Shown here: in pieces, positions 52,150 through 58,775 of the stretch
Layout of the letters: each line of letters begins with the position of its first letter
Numbering within the stretch: the stretch's first letter is position 1
Source of the DNA: CAJQQY01 sp045104975
GTDB lineage: Bacteria; Bacteroidota; Bacteroidia; Chitinophagales; Saprospiraceae
Direction: 5' to 3'
Length of the DNA stretch: 64,000 nucleotides
Assembly: GCA_045104975.1 (NCBI GenBank)
Contig: JBGCCY010000180.1
Span: 1 to 64,000, forward strand
Position numbers and translations under genes: made by a program
Notes under the pieces: model-generated
What the model was told of the DNA's origin: nothing
The model's database searches: none
What the model saw: only the letters and a program-made list of their open reading frames with translations

Positions 52150-52665
52150 ATGACCTTAGTTGAATTCAATGAGAACTTAAATAAAATTGATTTTAAGCTT
52201 GGAGATAATATTCAAAGCTTGGAAAATTACTTACTTGCATGTTTGACTCAATTGGAAATACATAAAAGTATAGAACCTTCCTACCAAATATTCCTATTAA
52301 TCTTTGACCAAGCTAGGAATGGCTCTAAGGTAGATTTTGATCCATCTTGGAAAGAATTGAATAGAGATGAATTTGATTACCTATCTGAATTGGAAGGGGT
52401 TAAAGCCGATCTACAATCTCTTGCTGCTGACCTAATTCAAACTAGGGAAATTCAAAGCCATCCTGATTATGTAAAAAAAGAAAATCGCTTTGAGTGGGAT
52501 TCCGAAGGTGGAGTTAGATTTTATAATGGAACTACGCCAGATGCTATTTTAGGATATGCTGCTACTAGATTTGAAGGGGAATATCATGAAAGTGCTTTTC
52601 AAGAAAAAAAAGTTACCTGGAAGGAATTCACTTACCCTATTTGGACTGGAATTTCTTATGAATGA
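52150..52665 (+). CDS. Hypothetical cytoplasmic protein
   Basis: 171 residues, acidic, no signal peptide or membrane segment. Segments such as LENYLLACLTQLE, IFLLIFDQARNG, YLSELEGVKADLQSLAADLIQTREIQSHPDYVKKE and the C-terminal strand region RFEWDSEGGVRFYNGTTPDAILGYAATRFEG (given only in part) do not match a family I recognise. It follows the SH3-domain gene by 15 bp. The tail WTGISYE and the size would fit an effector-immunity or binding partner, but I cannot assign a role. Confidence 0.55.
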   Translation: MTLVEFNENLNKIDFKLGDNIQSLENYLLACLTQLEIHKSIEPSYQIFLLIFDQARNGSKVDFDPSWKELNRDEFDYLSELEGVKADLQSLAADLIQTREIQSHPDYVKKENRFEWDSEGGVRFYNGTTPDAILGYAATRFEGEYHESAFQEKKVTWKEFTYPIWTGISYE

Positions 52666-52693
52666 TGATTCGGAATTTTAATCAAAAATTGGT

Positions 52694-53512
52694 CTAAAAA
52701 AATTCAAACGACTTCCAAGGTTTCCAACTTAATGGACAAAGTAAATAATGCTCTTTTACCTTCTTCTCCGTTCGAATAAATATTACCCCCATATAAAATA
52801 AGTCTATCGAAATGGTTACTCGAGGATGAGCTTTAAGTTTTTCCCAGGCTTCTTCCATTTCGCGACTCCAATGAATATCATCAAAAACAAATACCGTTTC
52901 ATTATGTGCAAACCCTAAACAGGATTCGAAATATTCAAGTGTCGGATCTAATCTATGATTCCCATCAATAAAAACATAATCCAGTTTCCCTAAATCATTC
53001 AAAGCCAAATGCATCGTATCTGCAAATTGCCCCACTCGCACTTCTACATTTTTTATATTCATTTCTTCCAAATGGAAGTTGGCTAATTTGGCAATTTGAG
53101 GATCACCTTCCAACGTAATGAATTGAGCATTCAAGGAAGCAGATGCTTGATAAATTGTTGAAATTCCAAGTGACGTACCTAGCTCCAACATCGTCTTAGG
53201 TTTATAAAAGTTAACCAAACGAAATAATGTTTGACATTGCCATTTTTTGGAAGCTGCATTTTTAGCAATACTACCGATCGTTTTTTCTTTCTGATTTCCG
53301 GAAATCGATCCCGCACCAAAATCTGTTGTTATTATTTTTGTGGAATTTCTTTCTATAATTTTTCGAAGATGCTCCATTGATTGAAATACATAGTATTCCC
53401 GATCATCTTCCAACACATTAAGTGCGAAATCATAGACGAAAGGAGAGTGAACTTGATACTTAGTATCAGCTATAGAATAGAATCGAAGATATCGTAAAAT
53501 GGAATGTAGCAA
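52694..53512 (-). CDS. Class I SAM-dependent methyltransferase
   Basis: 272 residues. The Rossmann motif I is TMLELGTSLGISTIYQAS (about 110-127), followed by FITLEGDPQIAKLANFHLEEM (motif II with the SAM-ribose acidic residue), VEVRVGQFADTM, LDYVFIDGNHRLDPTLEYFE and FVFDDIHWSREMEEAWEKL, where the DDIHW acidic pair matches the metal site of O-methyltransferase-like enzymes. An N-terminal helical region precedes it. Substrate unknown. It is divergent from the gene at 53755 and convergent with 52150. Confidence 0.85.
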   Translation of the reverse strand: MLHSILRYLRFYSIADTKYQVHSPFVYDFALNVLEDDREYYVFQSMEHLRKIIERNSTKIITTDFGAGSISGNQKEKTIGSIAKNAASKKWQCQTLFRLVNFYKPKTMLELGTSLGISTIYQASASLNAQFITLEGDPQIAKLANFHLEEMNIKNVEVRVGQFADTMHLALNDLGKLDYVFIDGNHRLDPTLEYFESCLGFAHNETVFVFDDIHWSREMEEAWEKLKAHPRVTISIDLFYMGVIFIRTEKKVKEHYLLCPLSWKPWKSFEFF

Positions 53513-53640
53513 ATGAATTATTTTTTTTGGAAAACAAATGTTAGTCTTTGAATCGGAATTAACAAATTTTTAATTAAAAATATTTATCATTTTTGCACCA
53601 CTAAAAATTGATTCTAAGTAAAAAAATGTAATTAAGTCAA

Positions 53641-53695
53641 GCTAAAAATGAAATTAGCACTCCTTTTAATCGTTTTTAATTTCATTTTAGCATGA
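53641..53695 (+). other. Hairpin containing a 15-codon hydrophobic ORF
   Basis: GCTAAAAATGAAATTA (53641-53656) pairs with 53676-53691 with one bulge. Inside it, ATG 53648 to TGA 53693 encodes MKLALLLIVFNFILA, a signal-peptide-like hydrophobic peptide, with its start codon in the stem. It lies 60 bp before the gene at 53755. It may be a leader peptide, a tiny membrane peptide or chance. Confidence 0.35.
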
Positions 53696-53754
53696 CCACA
53701 AATTTTTTCTTAGAATGATAAAATTTTCTCAAACAAATTACCGTTTTTGTCACT

Positions 53755-54360
53755 ATGAAAAAAACCAAACTAATCATCACCTTATTATTTTTGATCTTGC
53801 AATCAGGTATCAGTCAATCCTATCGAACTGCTGCTGGAATTCGATTGGGAACCGGAGCTGGGCCAGCAATCACCATCCAACAAAAAATTGCCAAATATTC
53901 TACCATCGAAGGAATTTTTCAACCCAACTTTAAAGATAATGTTTCTTCCCTTGATTTGATTTATGAGCGACATCATAAGATTTTAATCAAACGAGTTAAT
54001 ATTTACATGGGAGCTGGATTGCATAAAGACTGGCGACCAACGAATCATGAATTAGAATTGGATGAAAAAGCCGACGCAGGTTTTGTAGGAATTATTGGAG
54101 GAGAAGTCACCTTTAAAAAATTAAATGTAAGTTGGGATTATAAACCTTCCATCAACATGTTGGGCGGAGATACTCATCTCGCTCATCAATCGGCCATCTC
54201 TCTTCGAGTAATTTTGGTAAAACAGAAAAAGAAAAAAATTAATTGGCGATTTTGGAAAAAGGAAAAATCTAACAAAGAAAAACGCAAGGATAAAAGAGCT
54301 GAAAAGAAGAAGCCAGCAAAAGAAAAGAAAAAAATTAATTGGCGTTTCTGGGAGAAATAA
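53755..54360 (+). CDS. Exported beta-barrel-like protein with duplicated basic C-terminal motif
   Basis: 201 residues. A signal peptide (1-20) precedes beta-barrel-like strands: YRTAAGIRLGTGAGPAITIQQ, IEGIFQPNF, LDLIYERHHKILIKRVNIYMGAGLH, AGFVGIIGGEVTF, LNVSWDYKP, AISLRVILVKQ. After residue 156 the protein ends with a lysine-rich tail carrying the motif KKKINWRFW twice, about 30 residues apart (near 158 and 190) with KEKSNKEKRKDKRAEKKKPAKEK between. The barrel resembles small outer-membrane proteins; the repeated tail is unusual for one and might be periplasmic. A terminator follows at 54384. Confidence 0.7.
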   Translation: MKKTKLIITLLFLILQSGISQSYRTAAGIRLGTGAGPAITIQQKIAKYSTIEGIFQPNFKDNVSSLDLIYERHHKILIKRVNIYMGAGLHKDWRPTNHELELDEKADAGFVGIIGGEVTFKKLNVSWDYKPSINMLGGDTHLAHQSAISLRVILVKQKKKKINWRFWKKEKSNKEKRKDKRAEKKKPAKEKKKINWRFWEK

Positions 54361-54383
54361 ATGGCAACTTTTTTAAACAATTG

Positions 54384-54417
54384 AACCTGCTAAGACTTTT
54401 AGTTTTAGCAGGTTTTT
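54384..54417 (+). terminator. Terminator after the 53755 gene
   Basis: AACCTGCTAA (54384-54393) pairs with 54405-54414 across an eleven-base loop and is followed by a T tract. Confidence 0.8.
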
Positions 54418-54487
54418 GTTTTAGAAAAAATGCTACATTTGGTCTTTTATATTTTAAAATTTATTCTAAGAATTCAATAAATAATAA

Positions 54488-55195
54488 ATGAATAAAACAG
54501 CGTACATCACAGGAGGTTCCAAAGGAATTGGATTAGGAATTGCAAAAGCAATGTTGGCAGAAGGCATGAAAGTAGCCATCACAGGTAGAAATGCTGAAAC
54601 TTTAAATTCAGCAATCGAAGAATTAAATAAAGTTGGGAATGGAGAAATCTTAGCCATCGAATCTGATGTTCGAAATTTCGAATCTGAAAAAAATGCGATT
54701 GAACAAGTTTTGGAAAAATGGGGAACACTTGATGTTGTGATTGCAAATGCAGGTGTCGGAAAATTTGCTTCCATCGAAGAGATGAGTTTAGAAGATTGGA
54801 ATTCGGTGATCGACATAAATTTGACTGGAGTTTTCCATACGGTTAAAGCATCTATTCCAGCGATGAAACAATCGAAAGGATATATCATGACGATTGCTAG
54901 TTTAGCAGGTACTAATTTTTTTCAAAAAGGATCTGCTTACAATGCAAGTAAATTTGGTTTGGTGGGATTCACTCAAGCAGTCATGATGGACCTTCGCCAA
55001 TATGGAATTAAAGTAACTACCATTATGCCTGGGTCAGTTGCAACTTATTTTAATGGTCATGTTCCATCGGAAAAAGATGCTTGGAAAATTCAACCTGAAG
55101 ATATTGGTCAAATGGTAGTCGATTTGTTGAAGATGAATCCGAGAACCTTGCCAAGTAAAGTAGAAGTAAGACCTTCGATGCCGCCTAATAAATAA
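54488..55195 (+). CDS. Short-chain dehydrogenase/reductase
   Basis: 235 residues. SDR features: TAYITGGSKGIGLGIAKAML (TGxxxGIG at about 8-15), LDVVIANAGVG, MTIASLAGT with the catalytic serine, YNASKFGLVGFT (Tyr and Lys of YxxxK) and IMPGSVATYF. The arginine in TGRNAE after strand two hints at NADP preference. Substrate unknown. It is a single gene bounded by terminators on both sides. Confidence 0.92.
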   Translation: MNKTAYITGGSKGIGLGIAKAMLAEGMKVAITGRNAETLNSAIEELNKVGNGEILAIESDVRNFESEKNAIEQVLEKWGTLDVVIANAGVGKFASIEEMSLEDWNSVIDINLTGVFHTVKASIPAMKQSKGYIMTIASLAGTNFFQKGSAYNASKFGLVGFTQAVMMDLRQYGIKVTTIMPGSVATYFNGHVPSEKDAWKIQPEDIGQMVVDLLKMNPRTLPSKVEVRPSMPPNK

Positions 55196-55208
55196 TTTAA
55201 AAAAAGGA

Positions 55209-55244
55209 GAAGTTCCTGATTTTTATAAATCAGGAACTTCTTTT
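55209..55244 (+). terminator. Terminator after the short-chain dehydrogenase gene
   Basis: GAAGTTCCTGATTT (55209-55222) pairs perfectly with 55227-55240 around a four-base loop and is followed by TTTT. Confidence 0.88.
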
Positions 55245-55274
55245 CATTAGTGAAAAATTCCTAATTTTACTTCT

Positions 55275-55745
55275 ATGAAAGCTGCCACCGTCAAACAAAT
55301 CAAGGACGAATTAAACGATCGATCTCCAAAAGAACTTTTGGAATACTGTCTTCGTTTATCCAAATTCAAAAAAGAAAATAAAGAACTCTTGACTTATCTT
55401 TTGTTTGAAGCTTCGGATGAAGAATCATTTATTCAAAGTATAAAAAACGAAATGGATGAGCAATTTGAAAACGTTAATCGAAAGAATTTTTATTATGCAA
55501 AAAAAGGAATTCGTAAAATTTTGACTAGCGTAAAAAAGCACAATCGCTATACTCAAAACAAAGAAACAGAAGTGGATCTATTGATTTATTTTTGTCAATC
55601 ACTCAAAACATTTTCCCCTTCGATTAGAAGAAGTACGACTATGATGAATTTGTACAATCGGCAAATTGAAATGATTAGGAAAAAAATCGAAAAGCTACAT
55701 GAAGATTTGCAATATGATTATGGAGAAGCTTTAAAAGATTTATAA
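55275..55745 (+). CDS. Conserved hypothetical helical protein
   Basis: 156 residues, cytoplasmic, basic and helical: KQIKDELNDRSPKELLEYCLRLSKFKKENKELLTYLLFEA at the start, then FYYAKKGIRKILTSVKKHNRYTQNKETEVDLLIYFCQSLK and MMNLYNRQIEMIRKKIEKLHEDLQYDYGEALKDL (parts quoted). Similar proteins are widespread in Bacteroidota but I know no function. It starts 79 bp after the preceding gene behind a strong terminator. Confidence 0.7.
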   Translation: MKAATVKQIKDELNDRSPKELLEYCLRLSKFKKENKELLTYLLFEASDEESFIQSIKNEMDEQFENVNRKNFYYAKKGIRKILTSVKKHNRYTQNKETEVDLLIYFCQSLKTFSPSIRRSTTMMNLYNRQIEMIRKKIEKLHEDLQYDYGEALKDL

Positions 55746-55794
55746 ATAGAACCAATTCTGGGGTCGTAAAACGTACAACGTCAAACGAATTCAT

Positions 55795-56052
55795 TCATTC
55801 TTCCTCATCTTCAAATTCATCTTCCTCAATTCGATCAACTAAATCTAAAACCCAAATGATTACTTTGGGGCTGAGGTATTTGGCGATGCCCGTTTTCTTG
55901 CTCGCTGACTTTAGAATTTTTACATTTTTATAACCCATCTTTCGCTCTTCCGCAATCTCGATATATTCATCCCATTCTTCATGAGTAATCATATTAAATT
56001 GAGCACGCATGATATCTAAGTCAGTTGGATCGTTGATGTCGTATTTTGGCAT
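55795..56052 (-). CDS. Small acidic hypothetical protein
   Basis: 85 residues, no signal peptide. The N-terminal part (KYDINDPTDLDIMRAQFNMITHEEWDEYIEIAEERKM) is helical and acidic, a basic middle (GYKNVKILKSASKKTG) follows and the tail is a run of Glu and Asp. I recognise no family. The reading frame is free of stops over its length and starts with a good ATG. It converges with the gene at 55275. Confidence 0.55.
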   Translation of the reverse strand: MPKYDINDPTDLDIMRAQFNMITHEEWDEYIEIAEERKMGYKNVKILKSASKKTGIAKYLSPKVIIWVLDLVDRIEEDEFEDEEE

Positions 56053-56152
56053 TTTTGAGTTTTATTTTTATTCTTTATATTCTACTCTAGAAATATATTT
56101 TTGTTCTGAAATTTTATCTCAATCCTTTTGAACGTCAATTAAAATAAAATTT

Positions 56153-56254
56153 ATGGGAATATTTATCTGCTTTGTAATTTTTATAGTTTCCTATATATTG
56201 GCTCACTTTAAATCGGAAAGTATCCTAAAGAAAATAAAAAATAATGATTTATAA
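56153..56254 (+). CDS. 33-residue single-pass membrane peptide
   Basis: ATG 56153 to TAA 56252 encodes a membrane segment (GIFICFVIFIVSYILAHF, residues 2-19) followed by a polar tail, KSESILKKIKNNDL. It overlaps the start of the next small gene by eleven bases in another frame, an arrangement typical of translationally coupled genes. Because it is so short, chance cannot be excluded. Confidence 0.4.
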   Translation: MGIFICFVIFIVSYILAHFKSESILKKIKNNDL

Positions 56255-56465
56255 GATACTCTTTTACTTTCCTTATTTTATTATTGGAGTTTTGTATTTC
56301 AATTGCTTAAAAGGTAGGAAAAAATTGGTGAATCAATTAAAAGCAAAAGATAAGATTACAGATGATGATAAGATAAATTTGAAAGGTATTCTTCTCGGAG
56401 AATATATGTTCTTAATTTCAGGAGTACTATTAATTTCGTATGAAATCTATCATTCCATTTTATAA
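56244..56465 (+). CDS. Small two-pass membrane protein
   Basis: 73 residues with two membrane segments (about 4-20, KILFYFPYFIIGVLYF, and 51-68, YMFLISGVLLISYEIYH) and a charged loop (KGRKKLVNQLKAKDKITDDDKINLKG). It overlaps the end of the preceding 33-codon ORF. No family is known to me; the role of the pair is unknown. Confidence 0.5.
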   Translation: MIYKILFYFPYFIIGVLYFNCLKGRKKLVNQLKAKDKITDDDKINLKGILLGEYMFLISGVLLISYEIYHSIL

Positions 56466-56470
56466 TAAAA

Positions 56471-56510
56471 AAAGCCCATTTTCAAAAGAATAAACTTTTA
56501 AAAATGGACT
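56471..56510. terminator. Weak convergent terminator
   Basis: A/T-rich hairpin with AAGCCCATTTT pairing imperfectly with AAAATGGACT, located between the small membrane gene (plus) and the T9SS protein gene (minus). Confidence 0.45.
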
Positions 56511-56561
56511 AAAGTTTTAGTTTTCTAGCTTTCGAAATATATATGTGATTTTTAAATAGGC

Positions 56562-57482
56562 TTATTTAATTATGGAAACTTTTCCATTTTTTATTTTTTC
56601 TCCGTCATTTAATATTTGATAAAAATACATTCCATTGCTCCAATTGGAAACATCAATTCTTTGCTGATTACCAGAAAAGTTAAATTGGTTCATTAATTTC
56701 CCCTGAAGGTCAAATACTTGAACGATGGTATTTTTTTCAATTCCTAAAACCGATTCAAAAGTCAATGCATCTTGAGCAGGATTTGGAAAAACATTTATTT
56801 CAGACAAAGGAGTTGTCTCATTAATATTGGTGGGATTTAATCCTCGCAATTCTACCAAATCAATCGTAAACTCACTTAACGAATCATTATCACAAGGGTT
56901 CTTAAAAGAAATTTCTAAGACTTCAGGAGCATCTTCTGAATAATATTCAATGGCAACTTCTGCATATTCAAATTCAGCAGTATTATCATCCTTGCTAAAA
57001 TATTTTTTCCCTTCTCCCACGATGATAAAATCATTAGTGTTATCATCCCATTTCTTTAATTGAATTTCTGCATAACCTAATATTGGACTACCTAAAAATA
57101 GCGAATCAAAAGCATAGTGGCCATGGAAAGTATAATAAAAAGCCATCCCTGTTGGACGTTGAGAAAAAGCCATTCCTTCAGCTGTAGGATTATCAGGATC
57201 AAAATTTCCAAGTCGAAGAGAAGAAGAATAACATGCTCCATTTCCAACTATATGATTAACCATTTGCATAGCATAATCACCTGAGAAGGAGTTGGTAGAT
57301 TGGTTGATAAAAGTTCTCGAGAAATTATTACTGGTCTGATTAGTCGTGATCCAACCGATGGGAGCAACTTTATTTTGGGAAAGCTCTTTCCAATCTTCCA
57401 TGTCATCATTTGGAATCACTTGAGCGAAAGTGATCAAGCAAGTAAGCAATAAAAATGAGAGTAAGGCAATCGTTTTTTTCAT
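56562..57482 (-). CDS. Secreted protein with T9SS C-terminal sorting domain
   Basis: 306 residues. A signal peptide (1-20, ending in TFAQ) is followed by a beta-sandwich-like region (about 22-215) with IPNDDMEDWKE, YAMQMVNHIVGNGACYSSSLRLG, GMAFYYTFHGHYAF, AEIQLKKWDDNTNDFIIVGEGKKYF and FTIDLVELRG, similar to carbohydrate-binding-like modules of secreted Bacteroidota proteins. Residues 225-306 form a type A sorting domain (VFPNPAQDALTFESV, VQVFDLQGKLMNQF, WSNGMYFYQI). It is therefore probably exposed on the surface through type IX secretion. Its ligand is unknown. Confidence 0.82.
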   Translation of the reverse strand: MKKTIALLSFLLLTCLITFAQVIPNDDMEDWKELSQNKVAPIGWITTNQTSNNFSRTFINQSTNSFSGDYAMQMVNHIVGNGACYSSSLRLGNFDPDNPTAEGMAFSQRPTGMAFYYTFHGHYAFDSLFLGSPILGYAEIQLKKWDDNTNDFIIVGEGKKYFSKDDNTAEFEYAEVAIEYYSEDAPEVLEISFKNPCDNDSLSEFTIDLVELRGLNPTNINETTPLSEINVFPNPAQDALTFESVLGIEKNTIVQVFDLQGKLMNQFNFSGNQQRIDVSNWSNGMYFYQILNDGEKIKNGKVSIIK

Positions 57483-57583
57483 ATCAAATTGATTTTTGTT
57501 GAGTTAGTAAATACATAAGGTGTTCAACTTCTAAATCAATCCAACTGCCAAAACGCTGCATCTAAATTTATTTTATCAAAAAG

Positions 57584-57619
57584 AAATCCTTCAAATTGAT
57601 TTCTCAAGGTGAAGGATTT
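57584..57619 (-). terminator. Hairpin after the second DUF2911 gene
   Basis: AAATCCTTC (57584-57592) pairs with 57611-57619 with an 18-base loop that can form a few more pairs. Only a weak terminator candidate for the gene ending at 57646. Confidence 0.35.
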
Positions 57620-57645
57620 TAAATACTTTTATTAATATGGGTATA

Positions 57646-58146
57646 TTATTTAGTAGAAATTGGGATCGACAAATTAATGTATTCCCAAGAAAAATTAATC
57701 GATTTTTTACCGACGGAATATTCCAATTGCTCTTGAATATTCTTTATATAAGAAGGTGTGATATTGACTCTTAAAGCATCGTCAGATTGTTTGTATGAAT
57801 AAGCTCCCCATTGATCATTGGTTTTGGAAAAAATAGCCACCCAATCTCCTTTTTTATTTGGAATGATAAAAAAGCCATACTTTCCAGCTGCCAATTCTTT
57901 GCCATCAATCATTACTTTTTCAGAAAATGAAACGGTGGTGTTTTCATTGGCACCTGCTCGCCAAACTTTTCCATATTTCTCCAAACCTCCCCAAACCGTC
58001 CTTCCTCGAACAGAAGGAGCACAATATTTTATTTCAATATCTACTTTATCAATTGTTCCATTCGCAACAGAATTAGGACTTTTTTGAGCTTCCATATTTG
58101 AGGACAACGCCAAAAGTAGGATGAGTAAGAATCCAATTTTTTTCAT
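57646..58146 (-). CDS. Secreted DUF2911 protein
   Basis: 166 residues. A signal peptide (1-20, ending in MEAQ) is followed by a DUF2911 domain spanning the rest: NSVANGTIDKVDIEIKYCAPSVRGRTVWGGLEKYGKVWRAGANENTTVSFSEKVMIDGKEL (in pieces: the PSVRGRTVWGGL core and WRAGANENTTV), YGFFIIPNKKGDWVAIFS and WEYINLSIPIS. It is the minimal version of the longer protein at 8892-9731 and shares the RGR-V/LFG-W/KWRxGAN signature. The function is unknown. Confidence 0.85.
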   Translation of the reverse strand: MKKIGFLLILLLALSSNMEAQKSPNSVANGTIDKVDIEIKYCAPSVRGRTVWGGLEKYGKVWRAGANENTTVSFSEKVMIDGKELAAGKYGFFIIPNKKGDWVAIFSKTNDQWGAYSYKQSDDALRVNITPSYIKNIQEQLEYSVGKKSINFSWEYINLSIPISTK

Positions 58147-58257
58147 GATATTCTATTTTAATGTTTTTAAATAATGCTCTTAATAAACTTAAAGACAACA
58201 TCTTTATTAGAAAAATGCATTAAGTCAAAAATAGAAATAAATAATGAAGCACTTTTC

Positions 58258-58509
58258 TTAAACTCTCTTCACTTTTCTAAATTGAACTACCGAAGCAAAT
58301 CCAATTACCATCCAGAAAAAATTAACCATTACCGAAGGCATAGCACCATAGTAAGTTGAGTTAACTAGAATTAAAGCTGCCCCCAAAATATTTAAAAATT
58401 GGAATTTAAATGAAGTGCCTTCCATCTTATTTGTGGAAACTGAGTAATAGGCATACAAGCTAATAATTGCTCCAACCCATCCGAATAAACTGATTAATAA
58501 TTCTACCAT
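58258..58509 (-). CDS. CBU_0592-like small membrane protein
   Basis: 83 residues from ATG 58509; ATG 58530 adds seven residues that lie outside the family pattern. Three hydrophobic helices: LLISLFGWVGAIISLYAYYSV, FQFLNILGAALILVNSTYYG and PSVMVNFFWMVIGFASVV. The alternation LxGWVGA, LNxLGA and PSxxxNxxWxxIG is that of the CBU_0592 family of unknown function. It diverges from the CocE-type hydrolase gene. Confidence 0.75.
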   Translation of the reverse strand: MVELLISLFGWVGAIISLYAYYSVSTNKMEGTSFKFQFLNILGAALILVNSTYYGAMPSVMVNFFWMVIGFASVVQFRKVKRV

Positions 58510-58643
58510 GATTTGATTTTTTTGGCGCAAAAGTATTCTTTTTTTTGATAATAAAAAGTTAAAATTGAGATAAGTAAAAAAGTCTTTTCAAATATATTTT
58601 TAAACACATTTTTCACCCTTATTTTCCAAAAAAAAACAATCAT

Positions 58644-58655
58644 TACCGTACGGTA
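58644..58655. promoter_or_regulatory. 12-bp perfect palindrome, possible operator
   Basis: TACCGTACGGTA is a perfect palindrome with a G+C-rich core in an A+T-rich divergent promoter region, 121 bp before the CocE-type hydrolase. TetR-type repressors often use such palindromes. The regulator itself is not visible in the window. Confidence 0.4.
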
Positions 58656-58775
58656 GACAAGGATTTTTTAAGAAAAATTAGCGAAAAATCTTGTACCTAA
58701 AATTCCTACTAAATACTACTCTTTTACTTAGATTATTTTACCTTGAGAAAAATTAAATAGACCAAAATTACATGC

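Noticed and set aside
53715..53933. 72-codon frame overlapping the start of the 53755 gene
   Set aside because: A different-frame overlap of the barrel-like protein gene with no family features.
58641..58660. Possible mobile-element end
   Set aside because: The palindrome is short and single; an operator is the simpler reading.
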